Notes: generated by a model from the sequence alone, not told the origin. Shown: positions 11,750-25,369, numbered from the stretch's first letter. The stretch is DNA of 64,000 nucleotides from Ricinus communis (GCF_019578655.1 NC_063261.1:24531126-24595125), one strand, 5' to 3'. Numbers and translations: made by a program.

Positions 11750-11752
11750 TTA

Positions 11753-12850
11753 GTGAAATGTGGCAAATAGCTTGATACATCTTGCTTCAATTCTTGAATG
11801 AAATGGCAAAGGCATGAATTAGAATTTTTTTTCTCGATGTTCTCATTGAAACATGCAATCGTACCTCGACTGAATGGTCAATTCATAGTTGACAATTTAT
11901 AAATTCATTTCTTATTGGATTATCAATTTTAAATATTATTTAAGTGATCTTTGATCGTTTCAACATAAAATTTATATAAAAGAAATTCTTCGACATAAAT
12001 TGCATTTGATTATTGCAAAACACGTTTTACTCAAATAAAAGTTTTAATTTTTCAGAATGCGTTTTAATTTTTGGCATATATATATACACAGCTACAATGT
12101 AGTAATAGCAAGAACTGTTAGGTGATAATTGTAACATGACCATGCAAATAGAGGAAGCAACCTTGTGGTTGTTAGACTTTAAAAGATGTCAACTTGATGT
12201 ATGGTAAATTCCAGCAGCTCACGTACTCTGTCAATTATAAGAAAATGGTCCAAAGGAGCAAATGGATGTTCCATCCAAATGGTTCTTCGATGGTTAAGTT
12301 AGTGATGTGGAAATCTTAGGAATAGTAACTTAACAAATATATAAGAAATAGAAGTATTTATACGGATTGATTCAAATAACAATCTAATTGGTTAAAGGCA
12401 CATAGATAACTTAGATCATTATAGAATTTTAGCTCTGCTTCTATCTTTCTCCAGGTTTAGGGTTTAGCCACATGGTTGCTCTACGCCACTAAGGCCTGTG
12501 TCGTAAGGCTACGCTTTTGGTGTATTCTTACAGAAATAAAAAAAATAAAATAAAAAGAAAAAGAGAAAGAATTAGAGGGCTTTTCATTTTCCTTTTTTCT
12601 TGCCTAGAAAGTTATATAGAAAAATTTAAACTCTTTATTTTTTAAATTTCTTTTAATGCCTAAGGCTATATTTTATTGGACCCGCTCTGTTTGGATACAT
12701 TTATTTGCCTTTTTTATCATAAAAGGAAGATGAATGATTAGTTGAGAAAATGACTGAGCCATCCAATAGTTCAGCGTCTAATTAGCAGCAGTACAACGTA
12801 CCCACAAATTTAATCCAAAACATTTATGTTTTTTCTATTTTAATAGTGAT
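11753..12850. other. Intergenic DNA without recognised features
   Basis: AT-rich spacer with no convincing open frame. A slightly more GC-rich patch at 12430-12530 contains a TTTAGGGTTTAG match by chance or as a promoter remnant. Confidence 0.35.
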
Positions 12851-12854
12851 TTAA

Positions 12855-13870
12855 ATTGGTGACGACTATTGATATGAACTCGCAAGTGTACAAACCGTTC
12901 TACAGTAAGAATAAGTTTATTATGAGGTTAATCTCACGAGAAACTATAGAACCGTTATTATAAAAATTAACTATCACATAAAAACACTAAAAATAAATCT
13001 AAACACTTTAAACTAATATTTTAAAAAAGTAATATGTTCATAGAATAAATATAATAAACTATAGAGTAGATATTGTAATGATTATGATTATGAAAACTAT
13101 ATGATAAAAATAGTATTTAGCTTAGCCATTTACTTAGCACTTTTTTTATTTTACCTTACTTTGAGTTTAAATCCAATGAATGAGGTGGTGATATATTTTT
13201 TTTTTATTACTCAAATTAATAATGCAATTAAAATCTTTTGTACCAACGTAAATTGAAATAAAAATGGTTTTCTAATACATTCAATCTAAATATTTTCATA
13301 ACTGTTACTATTAAATTGATATGCCGATCAACCAATAATAATAACTGAAACTAAAAAAAATATGAAGGTAAAAAATCATTCATCAAATAGGTGAATAACA
13401 AAGTTCATACATAAGTAAAAAAAAAGAAGTTAAACTAAACACTTGTGGAAACTAGTCTGTTATATTTAATCCAATGGTTATTGTAATTAAATAGAAAAAC
13501 ATAAAAATAAAACAGAAAGTAAAAACTCTCTTGAAATCCAGAATCCTTCAAGTAAAATCTTTACTTTTTGAAAAGCTTCTTACATCTTAAAAGAACAATG
13601 AAAACTAAAGACTAAATATTTATGGAAGATGAACTGTAGACAATTACAAAGAGAAATAATGGATAGATGCATATGTGAGTGTATATATCAGTTGTGTATC
13701 TGATCTCTAATACTTGTAGAAATTCCTCTTGCAGAGTCCTCCGACAAGTACAAGACTTTTAAGAGTTATCTTCTACAATTCTTAACTATCTTATCTTAAG
13801 TAAATAACTAATAATAATTTATAATTATAAAATGACTTAATTAATCCTTGTTGGGTCTTGTATAATTTGA
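12855..13870. mobile_element. Possible degenerate LTR-retrotransposon-like fragment
   Basis: The phrase ATGAACTCGCAAGTGTACAA at 12873-12892 resembles a conserved block seen in many plant repeats annotated as LTR retrotransposon non-coding sequence (a CGCAAGTGTACGAATCGT-like core). The following kilobase is moderately GC-richer than its flanks and has no open reading frame. I could not find paired LTRs or a primer-binding site. The assignment rests on recall of that motif alone. Confidence 0.3.
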
Positions 13871-14299
13871 CTAGACATGTGAAGATAGTATTCCACGCGT
13901 CTTTAATTCTAGGTCTTAGTAGCAGTAGTAGTCAGCCTATTTGATAGTATTTACCTCATAGTTTTCCTTTTAGCTAATGATATATGAAATTGGATAATAA
14001 AGTTAAGGTGAGGTAATAAGCATATTTTTTCTTATATTGTCTATAAAACATACAATTAAAACACTAATATATATATATAAACATATCAGTTAGAGTTGCT
14101 AATAATTTTATAACCCATATAACCATTAGAAAGTATTTTGTTCTATTAATTTGTAAAATCGGCAAATCTTGAGTAACAATATTACCACTTTTAAACTTTT
14201 TTTTATTCTTTTAAGAATAACATATAAGAAAATTGAGAATTGAGAGTTTAATGATGAATATTGCTGTAGAGAAGCCATTGATCTATTCTTTTAATACTT

Positions 14300-14890
14300 G
14301 GAGTTTGTTTAGTTCAACTGATTAATACAATGACTGGTAATTGATAGTTAATAAATTAGATTATGTAGTAAAATTTTATTAGCGGTTGTTGTTAGTATTT
14401 TATTAAATATATTTTATTTTATTATATTATTTTTAATGATATAAATTAATAAAAATAATTTATAATAACTAAAAATGTCATAATTATCTTTGTTTAGTTC
14501 AATTGTATTTATTATTAAAAATATTTATAAAAATTATTTCAAAAGTAGAAATCTAAATTTAAATTTCACCAATAAATTTTTTTAATTTCAAATACTTTAA
14601 CTATAAATATCATAATTATTTAATTATTAAATATAAATTTAAAATCTTACTATTTATTATGAATTATGAAAATTAATTATATGAGATCAACTTAAAGTAA
14701 GTTATTATTAATAAGTTTTAATAAAGATAATGTTATCCAAATAGAGAAAATAACCAACTATCAGCTGATAAGAGAAAATATAATTGATACAATCAGTAGC
14801 TAATTGAGACTAAATCAGCTATCAATTATTGATTCTTAAGTCTACCAACCGCTTTAATATAGTTGTTCAGCTCCATACAAAAAGTTTGAA
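14300..14890 (+). repeat. Dispersed repeat, family A, copy 1 (possible hAT-like element)
   Basis: The block from about 14485, with TTGTTTAGTTCAATTGTATT followed by TATTATTAAAAATATTTATA, matches the reverse complement of about 26620-26685, and similarity runs on for about 250 bases. Both copies carry an ATCAGCTGAT-like palindrome near one end (14760-14769 here). A weaker relative is at 58296-58930. Ends start with a TTGTTTAGTTC-like sequence, similar to hAT-type MITEs, but no target duplication was found. Confidence 0.55.
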
Positions 14891-14899
14891 AACACCCTC

Positions 14900-16240
14900 T
14901 TATAATATAATTAGAAGTTCACAATCTGGCCATGCTTAAGTAATTATCATTAATTTAATGTGTTTGGTTGAGCTACCGGATTTTATTGCTTTTTTTATTT
15001 TATATACATTTGGTTGTTAGACCTAATTAGTTAATAAGAACATTAAAACTAATTTAATATTAAAGAAGAGATGAAACTGAACTTCAAGTTTTGTTCTCAA
15101 TACTTCCATGGAAGTTCTGTTGCACTAATTTGTTTCTTACCTGATCTCTTGCTGGAATGCTCCAAGGTTTTCTTTTCTAATCAGTTTTTTCTCACATCTT
15201 ATTATATCTGTATTTTCTTAATTTTCTTTTGGCTGCCATGAATTAATACTACTCCTTTTTTTGTTATTTATTTTTATTATTATTTGTTCTTATGCACTAA
15301 AAAAACAAATCTTTAGGTATGTTCCTTTACTAATGTTTAGTTTTTGTGTTAAATTATTCATGATTAGTTTCCTTTGTTAATTTGGATAGGAATATATGAC
15401 TCTTTCAATTTCTAAAAAACAAAAAAAAAAAGGATTTTATTATGGGTGTGAAATATTTTTAATATTTTAATATGAAAATTTTCTTAAAAAATTTTGCTAT
15501 TAAATTTTAACCAGTTCAGCTCATTAAAAGATTAAAAAAAAAAAAGTCGATTAAATATAGTATATACTCTATTTTCTAATTTTTAAATTAATATCAATAT
15601 AATTGAAGAATGTTGATAATTTTTTTATTGGCAAAATAAAAAAATTTAAATTTTGTCTTTTATAATTGTACATATAATGTTTATGTATATTGAAAATGTA
15701 CATTTTAAATTTTATGAATGAACCATGGAAATTAAAGAAGACATTCTACAAAATAGGTGGCTATGGTCTTCAGTTCAAGTAAGAATTGGCTTCTATTAGA
15801 AAGAAGTCATTTATTTACACTTTTCTAATTATTATAAGAAAATATAATTAATCTATTCTTTAATGAAAAAAATCAACACTTTGGAAAAAAAGATGAGGGC
15901 TACGATTGCACGTAAATCTTTCTCTAGAGAAATGACAGCTGCCTTAAATATGAATTTCTTTAGAAATTACTTTTTTCATGTCAACATGCTTTTTGTGAAA
16001 AATATATATATAAAATTATAAAATAGTTCTACGTATAGTGTAATAGACTTCTTGTTTGACTTATTAAGAGTGTGTTTGGAGTTCTCTCTCAAATTAGTTT
16101 GATTATTTGTTTTGTACTTAAGATTTTAAAACTGTTTTTGAAAAGATTAAGTTAAAAAATAATATTAGAAAATATAAAAAAATTAATTTTTTCTAGCAGC
16201 CAATAGCATTTCATATCCTAGAATATTTTGAAAAATATAA
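14900..16240. other. Intergenic DNA, no gene seen
   Basis: AT-rich spacer. A GTGTGTTTGGAGTTC phrase near 16070 resembles the end of a short transposon, but no matching second end could be set. Confidence 0.35.
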
Positions 16241-16279
16241 GTGTCAAGTATTTATATATTTATATTTCTATTAAGTTCT

Positions 16280-17420
16280 ACGATATAAAACTTTTGTTTT
16301 GATATGTATTACTATTTTGATGATACATAAATTTTTTATTTTGATATGTATATGTATTTTTAATATATAAAATTTAAATTTATATAAAATTTTATTAATT
16401 TATTAGTTAATAAATTATATTTCTAATCAATAATTATAATCCTAAAAGATAATATGTTAATTAATTATAGTCTAAATATTATATTAACTAATAGATTGAA
16501 TTTTTAATTAGGTAATATTCTAATTCTAAAAGATAACATTTTAAATAATATATTTAATACTATTCTAACTAATAAATTAATTTTTTAATTATATAATTGT
16601 ATCTAATTCTAAAAAATTTAAGATCCATTATATTAATAGTATTAATTTTTATTATACTAAAAATTAATTAATAAATATTTATAAAATAATTCTATATTAT
16701 TACATTAATGAATCTCAAAATTTTATTTTTTTAAAGAAACACAATTGAAAATGTTTAATTTATTATATTATTATTTAAAATTCTATGAATAATTAGAAAA
16801 TGTTTTATTGAATTTTATCATTAAACTCAATTTATGTTATTATTTATAATTAAAATAATAACAGCAACGACCGATAAATAACTAATATATATTAGATTTT
16901 AAAATATAAATTATTTGGACATGTGTTATTATTTTTCATATATAGAATTTTTATTTTGCCACGTGTATTTATTTTTAACATATAATATTCAAATTCTTGT
17001 GTTATTTTATGATTATTTTCTATTAGCTTATTGGTTGATAAGTTATATTTCTAATTAAATAATAATTTTAATTTTAAATATATCAATTTAATTATATATT
17101 TAATATTATATTAATTTTATGATATTCTAAAAATAATATATTAAATTATATTTCTAATATTATATTAACTAATTAATATTAAAAATAGTAATATCAACTA
17201 TATAAAACTATATTTATAGTATTAATTTATATAGTATTAAAATTAATTAATAAATATTTTTAACATAATTTTTATTATTAGACTAATAAAATTTTAAATT
17301 TTAAATATTAAAAACACTTAAAAATATTTAATATATTATATCGCTAAGATATTATAATCAGTTATATAATAATCCAATTTATATTATTACTTATAGTAAA
17401 AATAATAATAATTATATAAC
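16280..17420 (-). repeat. AT-rich dispersed repeat, family B, two adjacent copies
   Basis: Two consecutive segments (about 16280-16860 and 16910-17420) match the reverse complement of the 36715-37210 copy. Each begins with a TTGATATGTAT/ATTTTTAACATATAA-like edge, then TTAGTTAATAAATTATATTT and repeated modules containing TAATTCTAAAA. The side-by-side arrangement suggests a tandem duplication or insertion next to an older copy. Confidence 0.55.
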
Positions 17421-17429
17421 GCACATGAA

Positions 17430-18540
17430 TAAAAATTATTTAAATACCTAATTGTTTATGCCAAGAAAGTAAATTAGAATGCAAAGTACAACCTTATGAT
17501 AACCTCTTGTTACTTAGCGGGCTGTTAAAGTTGCATTTTCATTGTCCATCTTTTCACGCTACATAATATATGCTATTTTGCTTCTTCTTTTTTCCTTTGT
17601 TGGTCGCAAATCATCAGTCTTTTTTTTAAAAAAAAAAATTGTTAATTGAATAACTAATAGTCAAAAAAGCATTTTATTCATTAATATATATAATTATATA
17701 AAATCAAATTTCAATTTCCTTATTTCGGAACTATAAAATTTTTAATTGAATATTTTTTTGAGTTTTAATATAATTTTAAATCTGTTTTGAACCTCAAATG
17801 TTACAAATTATACAGAAAAAATAAATGAGTTGATAAGTCTAATAAAATTAATGTGAATAGTTTGATTTTTAAGATATTTAACAAAAATAGTAAAAGTTAT
17901 TTATAGTAATTATAAAATTTAATTTTTCATTTATATATAAATAAAAAATAGTATATGTTTTTTTATAACTGAGAGAATATATCAATGGATAATTATTTAA
18001 TTAGACCCATGTGTGAGGCAAAACAAAATTTCATGCAGATCCACATTATTATAATCCCAATTCTACAGCTGGATGAACAATCTATTTTTTAATTAATTGT
18101 CTACATCTTGCCACTTCAAATGAAACATTTTCTTACTCTTTTGTTGACATCATTATTATTTATCATATAATTGCAGCCATATTTACAGGAAAGAGAACAC
18201 AAAATACTGGTTTACAGAAAGAAAAAAAAAAAAAAACAATCTTGACATGATTCTAATGCGACCAAAAATAAAATAAAATAATAATATAAAAGTATGTCTC
18301 TATCTCATACTTAATTTAAGGATAAGGGGGGGTGAATATGCATCAAGATCAAGTTTTGAATTCCAATGTTCATATATCAATTAACATTCATATATCATCA
18401 AAGGTATGTAATGGAGAATTCACCCATATTGTGTAAGCTAACAACTAATAATTCATAGTTTATTAATTAAAAAATATTTTCTTAGAAAAAAAAGGTAAAA
18501 ATGTTAATTGTTTCATCTCGAAATGCTTTATATTTTTGTG
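17430..18540. other. Intergenic DNA, no gene seen
   Basis: AT-rich spacer with homopolymer runs (for example A14 near 18223). No open frame or paired repeat stands out. Confidence 0.35.
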
Positions 18541-18544
18541 GCAA

Positions 18545-18805
18545 AATGAATTTTTAGGCTCTTAAATTTTTTAATTTATTTTGTTTCATCGAGTCCTTTT
18601 ATTTTAATTTTTATTTTTATTGAGATTTAATAATTCTTAATTAAAAATATAATGGCTCAACAGAATAAACAAAAATTTCATAAAATATGTATAAAAAATT
18701 GTTTATAAAACCAAAAATAAAAATATAAGGCTCAAGAAAATAAATTAAAAATTTTAAGGATTTAATAAAATAAAACAGAAAAATTGAGGAACTTAATAAT
18801 GAGTT
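18545..18805. repeat. AT-rich dispersed repeat, family E, copy 2
   Basis: A foldback-like segment: the left side has TTAGGCTCTTAAATTTTTTA, and the right side has AAGGATTTAATAAAATAAAA and GAGGAACTTAATAATGAG, in roughly inverted arrangement. It resembles 2230-2520 and 43290-43515. A 65-codon minus-strand frame inside is low-complexity and not a gene. Confidence 0.4.
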
Positions 18806-18894
18806 TGGCTTATTTTTGTCACTAGTATTGAGAGACACTTTTTTACGAAGAAATTGAATCTTTGAAGACGAAATGATGAAGCAATGGCGACCAA

Positions 18895-18980
18895 ATATCT
18901 AATTGTTAGTCTTTTTCTTTAGCGTTGTGTAACCCTTTCGTCATTGTGAGTCTTTTTCTTTAGCGTTGAGTAATTACCTT
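18895..18980 (+). repeat. Short direct repeat
   Basis: The block GAGTCTTTTTCTTTAGCGTTG at about 18947-18967 repeats TTAGTCTTTTTCTTTAGCGTTG at about 18906-18927. The following 120 bases contain CTAGCGACGAG and CTAGTGACCGC, reminiscent of the short subterminal motifs of CACTA transposons. No transposon end was found. Confidence 0.45.
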
Positions 18981-19381
18981 TTATGGGTCGATGTTTTCCT
19001 GACGCATGTGGGGATATTTATCTTCCGTCCATTTACATTTCTAGCGACGAGATTTTGGTAGCTAGAAAGCAATTTTCTAGTGACCGCAGAAACTAGTAAT
19101 TCATTCTCATATTGACATTGGGAAATTCATGGGTTTTTTCTTTATGGAGAAATAAGCTACAAACTACTGATGTGAACTTTTCCTTTTCTTTTTATTTATT
19201 TAAGAAACCTATTACTTTGGTGATGTGAACAAAGAATCCCAATATCAACAAGATTTTGTTGTAGATGGCTTTTCTCGTTTCTCTTTCTCTATTTTTATTT
19301 TTTCTATATAAAATAAATTAGATTGACGAATATCTAATTTTATATTTTATTATAAAAATATATAAAACTTTTAATTTATAG

Positions 19382-19560
19382 CTAAATAGTTATTAGACTT
19401 TAATTTTAGTAACATTGGTAAGTTTTTCCGCCACATTTAGAGAATAAAAAATAATTAAATTTTAGTTTTTATAACAAAATAATATCAATAATTTAATTTT
19501 AATTAAATAGTTATTAAATTTTAATTTTAATGATACTGATAAATTTTTCAGGCTCAATTA
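19382..19560 (+). repeat. Degenerate tandem duplication, about 118-bp period
   Basis: The phrase AAATAGTTATTAGACTTTAA at about 19384, followed by GTAACATTGGTAAGTTTTTC, recurs in altered form about 118 bases later (AAATAGTTATTAAATTTTAA, then GATACTGATAAATTTTTC). This is a two-unit diverged tandem repeat, probably part of a short transposon. Confidence 0.5.
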
Positions 19561-19942
19561 TGTGATATTTTAAAATAAATATTGTAACGTACATTTTTAA
19601 ATTCTACATCATTAATAACACGTGTAAGAAAGATATTATCAATTTTAAATTATATTATCCGTAAAAAATAATATCGATTTTTAATTTATTTGAGATATGA
19701 TTAATTAAAAAATAAAAAATATTGTTAATAGTTATATTAATTTTTAAATTTTATTTACAAATTTTAAGTCAGCTAATCATAAAATATTAAAAATATTTAA
19801 TTTTATCTATAAATTTAATTTATATTGTTATTTAAAATCAGTTATGACAATCGGACAATAAGTAGATAAAATATTAATTTTCATAAATATAAAGATATTT
19901 ATGTAATATAATTTTATAATTTACTTTAACTGAAAAATATTG

Positions 19943-19987
19943 TGCCTGCCTCCGGACCACGCTGGGAAGTGATCCGGAGTGCAGGCA
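19943..19987. other. GC-rich imperfect hairpin
   Basis: TGCCTGCCTCCGGA (19943-19956) pairs with TCCGGAGTGCAGGCA (19973-19987) with a one-base bulge and a 16-base loop. A few more A/T pairs extend it outward. It starts a roughly 250-base island of near-balanced composition inside very AT-rich DNA. It does not match any microRNA precursor I recognise. Confidence 0.6.
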
Positions 19988-19999
19988 ATAATTTGCCCG

Positions 20000-21494
20000 T
20001 ATGTTATACCTGACTATGTCTTTGTAGTGTGCCGGCGTCAAGTATTGTGAAGTTACCTTAAATTTGTTTCTTAATATAAATAAATAAGTTCCAAAAACTC
20101 AGTGCAGTGACTCCTTTGTCACTCGGAACCTAAACAGTAATTAACTGATTTTGACCTACACTTTTACCTCAGCTGCGTGCCTTCATGCCCCACTCACCCC
20201 CTAAGATCTCTATTTATATGTTAATATCGATAAATAATTAATATATATAAATTAATTTTAAATAATAAATATATGTTAATTATTTAATATTTAAATATAA
20301 AATATTCATACGTACGTGTCATTTAAATTTATTATAATATAAACACATGGTCTAATTAAGGATTTTTATATTATTTAATGGTTGTAAATTAAAATTTTAA
20401 ATTGTTTAGTTGATACATTTTTAATTTTTAAAACTGTAAAATTATGTACCGTCCTGCTGCTTGTTTGTCTGTTTCAACTTTATGTAAAGATTAATACAAA
20501 TCTCCCAATTCAAGGCTTATTAAATACTACTCTTCTTAGACGAATTAGCATACCCATGGAAAACCCAAAAAAATAAATAAAAAATAAAAAATAAAAAGAA
20601 TACAAGAAAGAAAAGGTTAAAAATTCTTAAGCAATGTTGGGATAAGGAATAAAGTGGTGGTTAATTAAATAGGGTAAAGATTTGGAATGTTCCTTTGCAT
20701 AGTCGCCCAACAAAATCTTAAAGAAAGAAAGACCCAATATATACACATTAATTGACCATAGCTAGGGTCGATTGCATTAGAGTACATAAGGAAAATCATG
20801 TTAAAATGATTGCACGATTATCACTGATGATCCTTTTACAAGGGAATAAAGGTCAAACTGTCCAAATCACTAATAATCCTTAACCTAGTAGCATGTTTGT
20901 TGAGCAATTGATGCCCAATTTGTAAGAAAATAAAGTTTAACAGCTATACAAAAGAGCACCATTTGCTCTTCTTTTTTTTTTTTTTTTAGAAAACTAATTT
21001 AATTATGAGAAGTAATTGTTGAATTCAAAATACACTCTAGTAGTTTAGTAGTTTAGCAAAAAGCGAGATGTTATTAGAAGTGATCATCAGAATTTGAGAT
21101 ATTTATAAATATCTACTCGTATAATTAAATACGGGATTTTCTTTTTGATCATGGCTTAGCTTAAAGTTTCATATTTGATTAAATCGAAAATTAAACAGTA
21201 ACAACTAATATTCATATGATGGTTTTTATATATTTCCGGTCCAAAATCTATATGCATACTTAATTATTTTAAAGTAAGGATGTGGAGAGGGGACACTTCA
21301 CGTGGAAAGATTGAATAGAAAAAATGGGTTGGGTATTTGGTAAAACGAAATCTATATGCATACTTAATTTATTTATTTTTGTGAAATTTTAAATTAATAA
21401 TAAGCCAACAAACATAATATCTTTGGTAGATTGGTGTATTCATGACTCTAATATGGTATCCTATGCCTCACACACTTGGAATCAATCAAAGACT

Positions 21495-21529
<35 letters not shown>

Positions 21530-22700
21530 ATCACAATAATACAATCCAATGCCATTGCCCAGTCACACCTAATCATTCAATCACCTTTACGCGCTTTCAT
21601 TTATTGTGGGAAATAAGCAAGTTTAAATACCAACTACTAAGTACTAAATTGGCAATTACTATTTCACTTTCCTCCTCTACTCAATAATAATAATTACATA
21701 TTTTGGATTGAGGAATGCTAATAATTATTTTATTTTGAATTGAGAGATTTTTTAAATTAGAATATTATACAATACAAAAATGTAAGCTAAAGAGTCAAAA
21801 ACATGAAAAAATTAAGAATTTCTGAATATCCATCATCCTTTAAAAACCCACTTTCGAACATTTGATTTTTTTATCTGGAAAATAAGAAATTAATATTTAT
21901 TTATTTTAAGATTAGCTCTATCAATTTATGAATTTCATATATGATTAATCCAAACAGTAAAATTAAATCTTTATTTTACTATCATAAATTTAAAATGTAC
22001 TAATTTTGGTAAAAATTTTGAATTCTAGGTCTTCATTTTTAGTTTTTTTTTGGTGGAAGGTTTAATTTGTAGAAATTTAGTCATTATGATTGGAGGGGTT
22101 AGTTTTTCCACTCATTGAAGTCATGCCAAAGAGGGAGTAAAAACAAATTAATGATCATTGGTGGTTAGCTAGATTGATTTAAAGCCTAATTAATAAGTAA
22201 TTCATTACCTACTTTCTTAATCCATGAAAACATGAATTATTTTTTTCTTAATTCAAGAGGGAAGAAAGAGAAATGTGTAACATACATCACATGCATTGTA
22301 GGATTAGTTTTGTAACCTGAGTTACATGTTAAATGGCATATGTATAAGCCAAGTTTATTTGTCCTTTCAATCAATTTATCTTTCCTAATGTGTCTAATGC
22401 ATACACTCATGAAATATTTTTGAATTTCTTAACAAAAAGAAATGATTCTAATGCCATTTATGATAATTAAATCTTAGATGTAGAGTAAAGATAAACTCAC
22501 ATACTATTTATATAAAATTTACCCTAGAGAGTATTGATATTTAACCTGTTCTTAAAGTTTCCAAACATTTTTCTTTACCTAATATATATATAAATTCTTA
22601 TACTATTTTTATGAAAAATCTTAAATTGATCAAAATCACGTAAAAATTTATTAGTTAATTTTTTTTTATTAAGAGATCTATTAGGTAGATTCCTTTTAAT
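20000..22700. other. Intergenic DNA, no gene seen
   Basis: Mixed spacer. The GC-richer part at 20000-20210 follows the hairpin. A 31-base A run lies at 21496-21526, which could be the tail of a retroposed sequence or a simple repeat. No recognisable coding frame is present. Confidence 0.4.
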
Positions 22701-22704
22701 GCAT

Positions 22705-23110
22705 CATAAGTATACGATATCATAAAAACTTTTAAGATTAATTATATTTTAATTTTAATAATTTATTAACATAATTAAATATTAAATTAGTCAGTCATAT
22801 ACAGTACTTAGTCATTAATAAATCAAATGCAGTATTTTTATTTATTAATATTTTTTTATATTTTTCTTAAAATTTAAATAGTGGTACTCGATAATTATGA
22901 AATTCACCTATATAATTTTAATTTATATAAATAATTAAAAAAATTATATATAAATTTATTGATATGCTAAATTAATAAAAAAATATACACAACTAATAAA
23001 TTATTTAAAATAATATTAATTAATTATCTATAATTAAATAATACATTTATACCGATAGAGTATCACAATATCTATAATTAAGATTATTAGTTATTAAGAA
23101 TTAAGATCTA
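22705..23110 (+). repeat. Dispersed AT-rich repeat, family D, uninterrupted copy
   Basis: The stretch TAATTTATTAACATAATTAA with TATTAAATTAGT matches 55160-55200. Similarity continues through GAAATTCACCTATATAATTT (GAGATTCACTAATTTAATTT in the other copy) and resumes with a GATAGAGTATCACAATAT phrase at about 23056, matched at about 56471. The second copy is split by about 1.1 kb of other DNA. Confidence 0.55.
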
Positions 23111-23119
23111 TTAGGGATG

Positions 23120-25240
23120 AATTTTAGTTAACACACTCAGTACTATCATCATAAATATTGTTAAATTCCGAGATTTTTTATTTTCTATCCATATAGATAT
23201 ATAAAAAGTAAAAAATTAATTAAGAATTACGAGAATATTGTATGAAAAATAATTATGTATTATGTAATTAACCATTCAATATTTCTTTTTAAAAAAAATT
23301 AACAAATCTGTTTTTATTGCTTATATCTTAGCATTGCCTAAAAGAACAACAGAATGAATAAAAAATAAATAAGTAAATTACAGTGTTGTGAATCTGGTAT
23401 GATGGCAGTAGATGCACCTGAGCAATCACTTTTAATTCTTATTTCTTTCTTTTTCTGATAGGAGAGTGGTTTACACGCATAAGAGGAGCGCGTGGAGAAG
23501 TGTTAGGACGAACGCAGTAAACGATCCTTTCGCCTTCGAAACGTAAATGTGACGTTCCACATGTTCATGGAGAAAAAGTGGAAGTCCATGAAATCAGAAA
23601 TCAGATCCAAAAAATGAAAAAGAAATTGTTTTTATTTAATTTATCCTTCTTTTTTTTTTTAAATTTTTTTTTTGCGTCTCCGAACTAAACCATCATTTGA
23701 CGAGCCAGCACTGACACGTGCTTCTGTTCTCAAGAATCTCACCTTCTCTTAACCAACATACTTACCCTCCTCCAAATAAAAGAAAGATAAAAACTTCTTT
23801 TTCAACCTCCTCCTCCTCCTAATATATTACTAATATTTGCCTTTACTTCCTTATTAATCAACTTATTAATTATGGGTTCCTGTTTTAATGATTGTCTTTC
23901 ATACCAAAATTGAATCTACAAGTCTAGAAGCAAGGGTGAACTCTTGAGTACAAGTCACATTCACAAGATAAAAGTCAATTATTGGATCAACTAAGAATTT
24001 TGAAATTTATTATTTTTTTATTCGTTAGAGATTTGATGGATCGTGAATTATATAATAAAAAATAATTTTTTTTTCTATCTATATGTATGTCTCATCGTAA
24101 TCGAGATAGACATTATAAAAAATTTTAAACTCAAATTCTTGTTAATCTTTACGAGTCAAAATACTAATATGACCGGTAGTTAATTAATAATTTAAGAATT
24201 ATATAATAGTCAGATTAACATAATGTAAAAATATTTATGATTTTTATTGAAAATTTTGGTCAAATGGGTTGTGGAGGAATATTATGTTTTAGTTTGATTC
24301 TCAATGGAAAAAAAAGTAGTGTGTGATTGTCCTTTTGAGTATCTCATGATTTATGAGATGAATATCATTTTCTGTTTTGAGAACATAATGCATCCTTTGA
24401 TACAATAGTTTTTATTTTTATTTAATTATATGGTAAGAAATATTATTAGGAGCCAACTCCATTCATGTTGGAACTAATAAAGAATTATGCCAGAAAAACT
24501 TTTTTTTATAAATTCGATCTACGAATACGAATGATAATAATAGACCGAATCTGTCTAATAATTTTTTAAATAATAAATACATATGATTTGCATGCCTGCA
24601 TGTCAACAAATTAGATTTACAGTCTAAAAAGGCTAAATAGTTGATGAAGTTAGCAAATCAAACTAGTGCCTAAATAGCTAATTATGTAGGCATATGGTGT
24701 GTGGGTAGCTCAACTGAGCTGTACATTTACAACTTTAGGATGCACCTAATTTTAAATACAATTACCATTTGGCCATAGTAATAACTCCCAAAATTGTTAA
24801 TGGTATTATAAAATATATAATTATTTTAAAAAAAAAAAGAAAGATATAAATATAAAAGTTGAGAATTAGAAGATGAACATGACTTGATTTCTAAAAAAAG
24901 GAATAAAAATAGATCTGTAAGCTACAGTTTGCCAAGTGGCATGTGAGCTAAAAGATGAAAGAAAAAATAGTACAAGTACCACATTACACTCACTCTTAGA
25001 TTAGATGGAATGGAAAGTGGGTATGCAAAAAGGTCACCTAAATTCTCAGTTACTCATATACTCATCATCATCTTCTTGAAATTCAGTTTTCTTTTTTTTT
25101 TTGATTTAAATTTTAACACAGCCCATGTCATTTTCCTTACAAGCTACAATACAAAAGAATAAAAGAATCCAACAACCACCTCTCTCTCTTAGCTTGCCAT
25201 AAACGCCTTCATGTTCTTTCTTTCTTTTTTAATTTTTATT
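23120..25240. other. Spacer and distal upstream region of the SMR gene
   Basis: No gene is seen. A GC-richer part at 23400-23780 contains a G-box core CACGTG at 23715-23720 (within GACACGTGC, an ABRE-like site), about 1.65 kb ahead of the SMR start codon. Whether it acts on that gene is unknown. Confidence 0.35.
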
Positions 25241-25265
25241 TTTAAATCTTAATTCCTTTTCTTGC

Positions 25266-25272
25266 ATAAATA
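25266..25272 (+). promoter_or_regulatory. Probable TATA box of the SMR gene
   Basis: ATAAATA lies 98 bases upstream of the start codon, which would leave a leader of about 65-75 bases. It is preceded by a CT-rich stretch (TTCTTTCTTTC at 25214-25226), common near plant core promoters. Confidence 0.4.
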
Positions 25273-25369
25273 GATACAAAATCCTTACATCACCACTCAT
25301 TTCTCTTCTTATTCTAACACCTCTTCTCTCTTCTTGTTGTTTCCTGACCAAGAAAAACAGTAGCAAACC

